From GCA-2770975 sp050248915 (GTDB lineage: Bacteria > Cyanobacteriota > Sericytochromatia > UBA7694), in assembly GCA_050248915.1 (NCBI GenBank), contig JBFWRL010000005.1, positions 1 through 64,000 on the forward strand: a stretch of DNA of 64,000 nucleotides, written 5' to 3'. The notes under the pieces are model-generated. The model was not told the DNA's origin. It made no database searches and worked only from the letters and a program-made list of their open reading frames with translations. Shown piece after piece: positions 1-6,978 of this stretch. The position numbers and the translations under genes were made by a program. Every line of letters begins with the position of its first letter. The first letter of the stretch is position 1.

Positions 1-244
1 CGATCCGAGCTGGGGTATCGGGAAAGCCGGTGTGCAAACCCGTGTAGTCGATATGATCGTAACAGGCATCGGAGGAGTCCCAACCCAGCACCACGGTGCA
101 AAAGCCAAAGCTGTCTTCAGCCGCCGAGAGAAATTTGGCTTTGTGCATGTATTTGCCACGCAAAATACCATCGAGATCGGAGAGGGCCACCTTGACCTTT
201 TGACGGGGATCCTGAAGAATTTCGTTGAGAATATCCTGAGACAT
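1..244 (-). CDS. Glutamine synthetase family enzyme, N-terminal part (runs off the window)
   Basis: Reading the minus strand from an ATG at 244 gives an open frame to the window edge. Its 81 residues include KVALSDLDGILRGKYMHK and SFGFCTVVLGWDSSDACYD, which match the N-terminal beta-grasp region of the glutamine synthetase branch that includes gamma-glutamylpolyamine and gamma-glutamylethanolamide synthetases. An AAGGAG ribosome site sits just upstream. The gene begins 27 nt after the stop of the ethanolamine-permease-like gene, so the two are probably one operon. The likely role is ATP-dependent gamma-glutamylation of an amine such as ethanolamine or a polyamine rather than of ammonia; a second, complete glutamine synthetase lies at 44245-45684. 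The catalytic domain is outside the window, so substrate cannot be judged here. Confidence 0.85.
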   Translation of the reverse strand, partial: MSQDILNEILQDPRQKVKVALSDLDGILRGKYMHKAKFLSAAEDSFGFCTVVLGWDSSDACYDHIDYTGLHTGFPDTPARI

Positions 245-271
245 GGAAAACTCCTTTATCAACTTCTAGAT

Positions 272-1720
272 TTAATCGGAAAGCGCGGGCAATTCACCCG
301 TCTGATGCAGGTGCTCGAAATCGTCCACAGTGTAGATTTCTTCTTCGGCCTCCACCCCTTTCCGCACGAGCAGAAAATAGAGACTGCCCAAGGCAAAAAG
401 CCCCAGAAAAATAAAATAGAGCAGCGCATTGAACCAGGCCATGGCCACCAGCGCCACCCCCGCCAAGAGCAGCGCCAAAGCCGGAAAAAAGGGATAAAAA
501 GGCGCAATAAACGGCCGGTGCATCTCAGGGTCATCGACACGCAAAACAAAGAGGGAGATCATCGAGACGATATAGAGTACCAGCCCCCCCATGGCGGAAA
601 TGGTAATAATCTGGTCAGTGAAACCGGTTAAACACGCAGCCATGCCCAAAATGCCAGGCAAAATTAAGGCCCAATGGGGTACCTGGGTACGTGGATGAAT
701 TTTTGCCATCAAATGGGGCAAATAATGGGCGCGTGCCAAGGCAAAGGCCTGGCGAGAATAGCCAATAATAATCCCGTTAAAACTGGCGATCAAGCCAAAG
801 ACCCCGAGCACGGCAATCGCTTTGATCAGCCAATGGCCTGCGGGCAAAACCCGTGCCGCCGCATCGGGCAGGGGGTATTGGACCTGGGCAAGGGTGGCCA
901 AAGGGGTCACGCCCAAGGTACAGATCGTCAGGGTCAGGGTCAAAAAAACGAGGGTGCCAATTCCAGCAATATAACCCAAAGGCACGTCTTTGCGGGGGTT
1001 GGCTGTCTCTTCTGCCGACATTGCCACCCCTTCGATACAGAGATAAAACCAGATCGCAAAGGGCAAGGCCGAGAAGACCCCGCCCCAGCCCTGGGCAAAA
1101 ACGGGTGGGGCCAAAACCTGCTTTAAATTGAGATGGGGCAAGGTAATCGCAAAAAAGACCAAAAGCACGGCAATCGCAACAAAAGTGACCACCAATTCCA
1201 GCATGACAGCTTCTTTAATCCCGCGCAAATTAATGCCTATAAACAGAGCAAACGCCAAGAGCGCAATCCAGACCCGCGGCTCAAACATCAGCAATTTGGG
1301 CAAATTCAAACCAAAGGTCTGGGCAATAAATTCAATATAGGCCCCAATGCCCAGCGCAATTGCGGGGGGCGCAAAAACAAATTCAATTAATGTGGCAAAG
1401 CCAGCAATAAAACCCGCAAAGGGCCCCATTGCCCGGCGGGCATAGGCATAAGGGCCCCCCGAATTGGGAATTGCCGTGGTGAGTTCGGTATAGCTAAAGA
1501 CAAAGGTAATATACAAAACTGTGACCAGGCCAATGGCAATCAAAAAACCGACGGGGTCTGAATTTTTGAGCCCAAAATTCCAGCCAAAGAAATCGCCAGA
1601 AATAACCATGCCCACAGCAATGGCCCAAAGATGAATCGGTTTGAGAACGGGCTTGAGGGCAAATTCCTCAAGGGGATGGGTTGAACCTGTTTTGCTTGGA
1701 TAACTTGAATGGGTTTCCAC
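272..1720 (-). CDS. APC-family amino acid/amine permease, ethanolamine-permease-like
   Basis: A 482-residue polytopic membrane protein with about 12 hydrophobic segments. Its early sequence contains AIAVGMVISGDFFGWNFG, FSYTELTTAIPNSGGPYAYA and GFIAGFATLIEFVFAPPAIA, which closely follow the ethanolamine permease (Eat) branch of the APC superfamily. It would import ethanolamine or a related amine across the inner membrane by cation symport. The start is a GTG at 1720 with only a weak G-rich ribosome site; no later start fits, since the first transmembrane segment begins around residue 30. A glutamine-synthetase-family gene follows after 27 nt, which favours uptake plus gamma-glutamylation of an amine. 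The family is clear; the substrate is inferred from resemblance and neighbour. Confidence 0.85.
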   Translation of the reverse strand: METHSSYPSKTGSTHPLEEFALKPVLKPIHLWAIAVGMVISGDFFGWNFGLKNSDPVGFLIAIGLVTVLYITFVFSYTELTTAIPNSGGPYAYARRAMGPFAGFIAGFATLIEFVFAPPAIALGIGAYIEFIAQTFGLNLPKLLMFEPRVWIALLAFALFIGINLRGIKEAVMLELVVTFVAIAVLLVFFAITLPHLNLKQVLAPPVFAQGWGGVFSALPFAIWFYLCIEGVAMSAEETANPRKDVPLGYIAGIGTLVFLTLTLTICTLGVTPLATLAQVQYPLPDAAARVLPAGHWLIKAIAVLGVFGLIASFNGIIIGYSRQAFALARAHYLPHLMAKIHPRTQVPHWALILPGILGMAACLTGFTDQIITISAMGGLVLYIVSMISLFVLRVDDPEMHRPFIAPFYPFFPALALLLAGVALVAMAWFNALLYFIFLGLFALGSLYFLLVRKGVEAEEEIYTVDDFEHLHQTGELPALSD

Positions 1721-1832
1721 GAATCGCCCCCGGATCGCTTTTTCAAACGCTTTTTAAAAGGGTAGCTCAGTTTGGCAAGAAGATCCAGAGCGGCTTGGGT
1801 CAAAAAACCCAAATGTCTAAAACACTTTCAAT

Positions 1833-3608
1833 TCATTCCAGAAATTGGTATTCATTGTTCCAGTCGACCGAATCGGTATGCGAGAGTGGGTAAGCCATCG
1901 GAAAGACATTCAGCAAACGATCTGAGGTAGCCAGCTTCATATTGGGGCTGCTCATCAAGATATAAGGCAGGGATTCAGCAGCCAAGTCTTGGGCCCGCGC
2001 ATAGAGTGCCTTTCTTTTGACAAAATCAAACTCCTGCGCCGCCTGCTCATACAAAGAGAGGATCTCCGTTTCCCAATTCGCGTATTGTGTCGTTTTTTTT
2101 CCTTTCCAATAAGTGGAGTGCCCCATATTAAAGAGATGTAATTGCCCCTCTGGTCGCCAGACATTAATCCCAAAATGGGGTTCGACAACCCCGCGGGTTG
2201 TTCTCATCAGCATGGCATCCCATTTTAAGGTCTCATTGATCAGCTGATTTGACTCAACAGCAGACATAGAGCGAAGATTGACCTGGATCCCCAATTCTTG
2301 CCAATAGCCTTTCAAAAAATGAGCAAGGGCCGTTTCAAGGGGCAGTTTTTCAATACTCCATAAATCAAACACAACAGGATGGCCATCTGCATCGATTAAT
2401 TGTCTCTGTTGATTTGTTTGAAAATGGGCCTCTTTGAGCAATGTGCGCGCTTTTTCAAGGTCATGGGGATATTTACGCACACAGGGATGGTAGAAGGGAC
2501 TCTGCTCAGGAATAATCGAATGTGACTCTACCCCATCTCCGAGATATAGCTTGGTAATCACTTCAGCGTCATTGATGGCATAAGCGAGGGCCTGGCGAAA
2601 TTTTTGATTGCGAAACCAGGCACTTTTAAAGGGTTCAACCACAGGTTGATTCTGCAGATCATGGGCCAAGCTCTGGTTAAACATCACAAAAGAGGCAGAA
2701 GTATCTGGCCCCAGGTTATAAATCTTTATATCTTTACGCTTGAGCCAATCATAGCGATTTCCAACAAAAGAAACCGCATCAACTTGACCCTGATTAAATT
2801 GATTGAACCAGTCGAAATGATCAAAATAGACAAAATAGACTAATTTATCAAGATAAGGCAATGGCTTTCCTGCTTGATCGCGGTGATAATAATGGGGGTT
2901 TTTGACCAATTCAACCTGCTCAGGACTGACTGTGGCGAGCTGCCAAGGCCCACTCACCACAGGGGCTTGGGGAGGATGATCTTTGCTCCAGAATGTGAGC
3001 AAAGGGATCTTTCCCTGGGCATTGGGCTGCAAAGCGGGCTCAAAAACGTGTTTGGGCAAAATCGGAGCACTTAATCCCATTAAAAAAGGAACAAAGGGTG
3101 CATCCAATTGAAAAGAGACAGTCAGGGCATCCTGCTTTTTCATCACAGGAAAGTACCCATTCACCAAGAGCCCAGCCCGGTAATTATTGGGGATCTTGGG
3201 GTGGTTAATCAGCTCATTATAGGTAAAGACAACATCATCAGCCGTCAAGGGCCTGCCATCTGACCACTTTAAATAGGGCCTTAAATGCAAAGTATAGGTC
3301 CGTTTGTCTGGGCTGATCTCCCAACGTTCTGCCAAATCGGGCTGAATCTGAGAACTCAAAGGATGGGTATAAACCAAGCCCAGATACATCTGTCCGAGAA
3401 TTCTGCTAGAGGAACTATCATTGGCCAAAACAGGGTTATAGGTCTCAGGCAAAGAAGGCACACCGATTTTTTTTGTTCCACCTGGTTTGCCTACCAAGAC
3501 AAGCGGGGATTTTTCCGGAGTCAATATCGGCGGAGCAAATAAGATATGCCGAGACTCATATCCAATCCAGGCCAATACGGCAATCAGCGCCAAGGTAAAC
3601 CCAATCAT
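1833..3608 (-). CDS. ABC transporter substrate-binding protein, family 5 (peptide/nickel type)
   Basis: A protein of about 591 residues with an N-terminal hydrophobic segment (residues 2-16) serving as signal or membrane anchor, followed by a family 5 solute-binding fold. Hallmarks are LAERWEISPDKRTYTLHLR, LKWSDGRPLTADDVVFTYN, and later FRQALAYAINDAEVITKLYL and a C-terminal segment typical of oligopeptide-binding proteins. It would capture peptides or a similar ligand in the periplasm. I chose the ATG at 3608 because AGGA lies about 7 nt upstream and the signal segment starts there; a TTG at 3656 and an ATG at 3641 are also in frame. No permease or ATPase genes are adjacent, so it is an orphan within this window. 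The ligand is unknown. Confidence 0.85.
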   Translation of the reverse strand: MIGFTLALIAVLAWIGYESRHILFAPPILTPEKSPLVLVGKPGGTKKIGVPSLPETYNPVLANDSSSSRILGQMYLGLVYTHPLSSQIQPDLAERWEISPDKRTYTLHLRPYLKWSDGRPLTADDVVFTYNELINHPKIPNNYRAGLLVNGYFPVMKKQDALTVSFQLDAPFVPFLMGLSAPILPKHVFEPALQPNAQGKIPLLTFWSKDHPPQAPVVSGPWQLATVSPEQVELVKNPHYYHRDQAGKPLPYLDKLVYFVYFDHFDWFNQFNQGQVDAVSFVGNRYDWLKRKDIKIYNLGPDTSASFVMFNQSLAHDLQNQPVVEPFKSAWFRNQKFRQALAYAINDAEVITKLYLGDGVESHSIIPEQSPFYHPCVRKYPHDLEKARTLLKEAHFQTNQQRQLIDADGHPVVFDLWSIEKLPLETALAHFLKGYWQELGIQVNLRSMSAVESNQLINETLKWDAMLMRTTRGVVEPHFGINVWRPEGQLHLFNMGHSTYWKGKKTTQYANWETEILSLYEQAAQEFDFVKRKALYARAQDLAAESLPYILMSSPNMKLATSDRLLNVFPMAYPLSHTDSVDWNNEYQFLE

Positions 3609-3797
3609 TTTCTTTCCTATTTTCAATTGAATCACACCCATTGAGCTTAATTTCAAACAACTCCCAAAACCAAACCCCGATCACCCCCCCCTAAGCATAG
3701 AAAATTTTGGGGCAATCTGCAAATCAAGCAAAACGTGCAATCATCACATTTTTAACCCCTATAATTAATTTTATTTTAAAAACATCACAATCTTTCC

Positions 3798-3827
3798 TTG
3801 ACATTCATAACCTTACCTTAGTATATT
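3798..3827 (+). promoter_or_regulatory. Strong sigma-70-type promoter of the large structured RNA
   Basis: A consensus -35 TTGACA (3798-3803) is followed after 18 nt by a -10 TATATT (3822-3827). The expected start of transcription, about 3833-3835, falls at the first base of the terminal helix of the RNA described next, which supports both calls. Few promoters in this window have such a good -35. Confidence 0.75.
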
Positions 3828-3832
3828 GATTA

Positions 3833-4590
3833 CACGAACTTCGGTGAAGCGAAGAAGCGTGACAAAGAGTCTGGGTGCAACCCCCAGACAAAATCCCAGG
3901 AGGGGCGGCGTTTGACGCAAGTCAAAAGATGCCAGCTTGAGCCCGGGGAGCAAAACCTGAGAGCCGTCGAAACGGAAAGCAGGGAATCGGCTGGAAGCAG
4001 CAGAGAAGCTCCGGGTAGGATGAACTCCCTGAAGGGAAAACACCCAGGAGGGTAAAGGCCCGGCCGCAAGGTCAGGCACACGAAGCAGAGGGAATAACCC
4101 GCTGAAGCCTCGGTCGAGTGACGCAAGTTGCTTGAGAAAAAGGCAAGAGCGGCAAGGGCCGGTGACGGCACCCCACCTCTGGTGAGTGTAAAACCCTGGA
4201 GGGGTCAAGGACGAGAGGGAAACGGGCTCAGCTTACGCTGAAGCAACGGATCCGCTGGAAGGGAAAAGCCCTGAAGCCGCGAGAAACGGCATGGGGGCCA
4301 AGCTCAGAAGAGGCTGCAAGGTCTGTTTTGGGACCACTTTAGCGGGGGGAAATCCCTGAGGGTCCGACGAAAAGCCTGAAGAGGAAGCTGCGCAAGCGGC
4401 TAGTTTCTTCCAGAACAGGCGTCGAGAGTGGGTTTCCGCAAGGGAATAACACTGGGGGCGTGAGGGTCCTGAAAATGGAGTCACCCAGCTGGATGCGACG
4501 AAGACCTCAGGAGGCCGGTGCACGCAAGAATTCGCTTCAATGCCGAAGTTTGTGCCTTTTGGGGGTATATTCCCCTTTGGGGCTTTTTTT
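3833..4590 (+). ncRNA. Large structured non-coding RNA of about 750 nt, class not recognised
   Basis: This interval has no convincing coding frame on the plus strand but is packed with RNA structure. The two ends pair: 3833-3844 with 4543-4554 form a 12-bp helix with a single G-U pair. Two more helices follow inward, 3846-3853 with 4531-4538 (8 bp, perfect) and 3857-3861 with 4521-4525 (5 bp). Inside are many local hairpins, several closed by GCAA tetraloops: 3911-3926, 4062-4073, 4114-4135, 4386-4401 and 4433-4446. Others are 3869-3889, 3964-3975 and 4331-4365. A promoter abuts the 5' end and an intrinsic terminator the 3' end. I see none of the conserved cores of RNase P RNA, tmRNA, SRP RNA, 6S or group I/II introns. 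Size and style recall the OLE, GOLLD and ROOL giant RNAs, but I cannot assign it to any of them. Confidence 0.8.
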
Positions 4591-4597
4591 ATTTTTT
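4554..4597 (+). terminator. Intrinsic terminator of the large structured RNA
   Basis: A G/U-rich hairpin (arms 4554-4565 and 4572-4583, with several G-U pairs and a central GGGG/CCCC core) runs directly into seven T residues, one A, and six more T residues. It ends the transcript just after the terminal helix of the RNA. Confidence 0.75.
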
Positions 4598-4657
4598 GCC
4601 TCAGCTGATAGGTGTGTTTCACATGCCCACAGAGACCCAAAAGGGTTAGAATAAGGC

Positions 4658-5878
4658 ATGTCCAACACGCCATCGGTTCAAGCCCAATACACAGCCTGCC
4701 CCTATCCACCGCTGGAAGCGGGGGAATTGCCCCATATTCGCCCGCCAGCGGCAGATTGGGATTTTGTGCATTATTATTGCAGCCACCGCCATGCAGCTCA
4801 AGAGCCCCATATCTTGGATGCCGGGTGCGGCACGGGCTTTTCGACGCTCAAATTGGCCCGCGCCAACCCCAACGCCAAGATCACCGCGGTTGATTTAAGC
4901 CCCACGTCTCTCCAATTGGCCCAGCAGCGCTTGATAGCGGCCGGCATCCCCTGCGAAAATATCCACTTTCTACAAGCCGACTTGGCCCAACTCGATCTGA
5001 AACAAACCTTCGACTATATCTATTGCACAGGCGTTTTACACCACATGCCCGATCCAGCAGCGGGCCTGTCACAGCTCAAAGCCCATCTCAAACCGCGTGG
5101 TCTGATGACGCTGATGCTCTACAACCCCCATGCCCGCCACGAGATTTGTGCCTTGCAAAAAATACTCCACGGCCTCTGGCAAAATCCAGCAGATTTGCAA
5201 GAGGGTTTGATGCTCTGCCGCACCCTTCTGCATGGCTTGCCTGAGAGTCATTCTTTCAAAAGGATGTATGCCCAACACCTGGCGGTGATCACGCAGGAAT
5301 TGGGCCCGGCTTTTGCGCACGCCGATGCCTTTCTGGTCGATACCTATCTGCAGGTCTGGGAACAGGAATGGGAACTGTCCCGCTGGTGGCAGGAACTAGA
5401 CAATGCTGGCTTACAACTTTTGCGTTTCTTTGATGAGGCCAGTTGGGAGCCCGGACAATACCTCAAAGGTCTGCCAGACTATTACCAAGCGCTTGATTTT
5501 CGCGAACGCTGCTGTTTAATCGATCCTTTGCGCCGGGCCAATAATTACCTCTTTGTTGTGGGTCATGGGGCTCAGGCCTGGAGACGCCCCGCATTGGCTT
5601 GGCATCCAACAGACACCCCCAGCAAACTCCCATGGGTGCAGAGCCAGGTCTTGGCCGATCAATTTTTGGCTTTGGAAAACCAATTGGGCAGCAAATTGGA
5701 GCTGGCACCGCTGGCCCACGGCCTCTGGGAAAATGCCGATGGAAAAACGGATTGGGAAACCCTGATTCAAACCTGTAGCAAAATTTCTGACTCCCATCCG
5801 ACAGAATTGCGCCAAGCACTGGAGCGCTGTGCACAGCAGCTTTTAGATGGGTATTTTGTCTGGAACCCAATGGATTAA
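4658..5878 (+). CDS. Class I SAM-dependent methyltransferase with long C-terminal extension
   Basis: A 406-residue protein. Residues about 40-170 form a Rossmann-type methyltransferase core: motif I reads ILDAGCGTGFSTLKLA, the acidic strand-2 end is ITAVDLS, and motif IV is DYIYCTGVLHHMPDP. The remaining 230 or so residues form a helical extension that I do not recognise. It would transfer a methyl group from S-adenosylmethionine; the substrate is unknown. A TAGAAT hexamer (4647-4652) lies only 5 nt upstream of the ATG and there is no spaced ribosome site, so the mRNA may be leaderless. It follows the terminator of the large RNA and is on the same strand, but appears to be separately transcribed. 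Confidence 0.8.
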   Translation: MSNTPSVQAQYTACPYPPLEAGELPHIRPPAADWDFVHYYCSHRHAAQEPHILDAGCGTGFSTLKLARANPNAKITAVDLSPTSLQLAQQRLIAAGIPCENIHFLQADLAQLDLKQTFDYIYCTGVLHHMPDPAAGLSQLKAHLKPRGLMTLMLYNPHARHEICALQKILHGLWQNPADLQEGLMLCRTLLHGLPESHSFKRMYAQHLAVITQELGPAFAHADAFLVDTYLQVWEQEWELSRWWQELDNAGLQLLRFFDEASWEPGQYLKGLPDYYQALDFRERCCLIDPLRRANNYLFVVGHGAQAWRRPALAWHPTDTPSKLPWVQSQVLADQFLALENQLGSKLELAPLAHGLWENADGKTDWETLIQTCSKISDSHPTELRQALERCAQQLLDGYFVWNPMD

Positions 5879-5975
5879 CCCCTTTCTGAAGCACTTGGCG
5901 GTACAATGAATAGGTTGCCGGATCCGGCACCATTTATCACCCTGATTTTTTTATAACTAAGGACTATTTTTTTTC

Positions 5976-6908
5976 ATGACCGACACCTTACAACTCGAAC
6001 AGAACACCCTCGAACTCGAGATCGCCCTCGAAAACCTTGAAAACTTGGTAGGGGGACCCGGCTTTTCTCGCGAATTGCAAAATGTGGAGGGCCTGCTGAA
6101 ACATATGCGCATGTCTGCCGAGCAGGCTGCGCCACTGCAAGCTCGCCTGGAAGCCCTGCGGGGCCAACAACTGACCCAACGTAACGAAGCCTCCACAGGT
6201 TTACGTAGCGAAGTGGAAGAGCGCCTGACGGGCATTTCTGTGCCCACCCCAGAAGAAGCCCAGGCCTCTGACGACTTCAAAACCCTGCAGAGCCAATTAC
6301 AAAAAGCATGGCAAGCCCTGGAAGACAGCCGCCTCTGGCTGGAGATGGAAGGACGTCGCCTGAACCGCACCGATCGGGATGCCTGCTGGCTGACCTTAAA
6401 AACCCTGCGTTCGCAACAATACGAAGCCCGTCAAATCCTTCAGGGACGCCTGGTCGAACGGGCCGAAACCCTGGTAAAAGAAGCCGCTGAAGTGGTCGAG
6501 AACACCTCTCTGCGTGATGCCCGCGAAGGTTTTAAAAACCTCCAGCAAGAACTGGGTGGGATGCCTTTAAAACCCGCGGATCGTCAGCGTTTTCGCGGGG
6601 AATTTGACAAACTCTGGAACCGCCTGCAAGAGCGCAGCAAACAACATCGCGAAGAACGTCAACAGCGCCAAGAAGACGGGATTCGCCGCCTCGAAGAGGC
6701 CCTGCAAAAAGTGGAGTCTTTCATTGAGCGCAAAGAGCCCGAACTGCAAGCCCAAGAGCAGCGGCTGGAACAGACCGGCTGGCACGAACAAGATCAAATT
6801 GAGCGCCGAATTGTCCAAGACAAAGAGGCCCTTGAAGATGCCCGTCGCCGCCAGGGTGAGTTACAAGCCAAACTGGCCGATGCCCGCAACCGCTTGAACC
6901 GCAACTAA
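5976..6908 (+). CDS. Helical/coiled-coil protein resembling DUF349
   Basis: A 310-residue, almost entirely helical, charged protein without signal peptide. Residues about 175-220 (AREGFKNLQQELGGMP, followed by an FRGEFDKLWNR-type stretch) resemble a DUF349 helical repeat. The rest is heptad-like coiled coil rich in Glu, Gln, Arg and Leu. AAGGA lies about 11 nt upstream of the ATG. A TACAAT -10 at 5902-5907, preceded by CGG, may be its promoter. A strong terminator follows. DUF349 proteins are poorly characterised; a cytoplasmic structural or RNA/protein-binding role is possible, but nothing here proves it. Confidence 0.6.
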   Translation: MTDTLQLEQNTLELEIALENLENLVGGPGFSRELQNVEGLLKHMRMSAEQAAPLQARLEALRGQQLTQRNEASTGLRSEVEERLTGISVPTPEEAQASDDFKTLQSQLQKAWQALEDSRLWLEMEGRRLNRTDRDACWLTLKTLRSQQYEARQILQGRLVERAETLVKEAAEVVENTSLRDAREGFKNLQQELGGMPLKPADRQRFRGEFDKLWNRLQERSKQHREERQQRQEDGIRRLEEALQKVESFIERKEPELQAQEQRLEQTGWHEQDQIERRIVQDKEALEDARRRQGELQAKLADARNRLNRN

Positions 6909-6920
6909 ACATAGAGCAAC

Positions 6921-6960
6921 GAAGCCCGCTTCAATCGGAGAAGATTGAAGCGGGCTTCTT
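6921..6960. terminator. Bidirectional intrinsic terminator between convergent genes
   Basis: A perfect 16-bp inverted repeat (6921-6936 with 6943-6958, loop 6937-6942) sits 12 nt after the stop of the helical protein and 20 nt before the stop of the convergent DUF3352 gene. Only a short T run follows on the plus strand. Confidence 0.8.
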
Positions 6961-6978
6961 GCTGTCTGACAAAAGGCC

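Noticed and set aside
1..1812. Plus-strand frames opposite the permease and synthetase (for example 32-631 and 674-1126)
   Set aside because: They are antisense to clear protein-coding genes, and their translations are Gln/Lys/His-rich without motifs.
3833..4590. RNase P RNA, tmRNA, SRP RNA or a group I/II intron
   Set aside because: The conserved GAGGAAAGUCC-type core, the GGGG...GGAUUCGAC start, the GGAAGGAAGCAGCC apical loop and a group II domain V hairpin are all absent. No intron-encoded protein or split gene is present.
3813..4709. Three minus-strand frames of 113-158 codons over the large RNA
   Set aside because: They read the complement of a region whose plus strand has a promoter, terminator and extensive hairpins. 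The predicted proteins are low-quality Ser/Pro/Arg/Cys-rich sequences without ribosome sites, as expected from structured RNA antisense.
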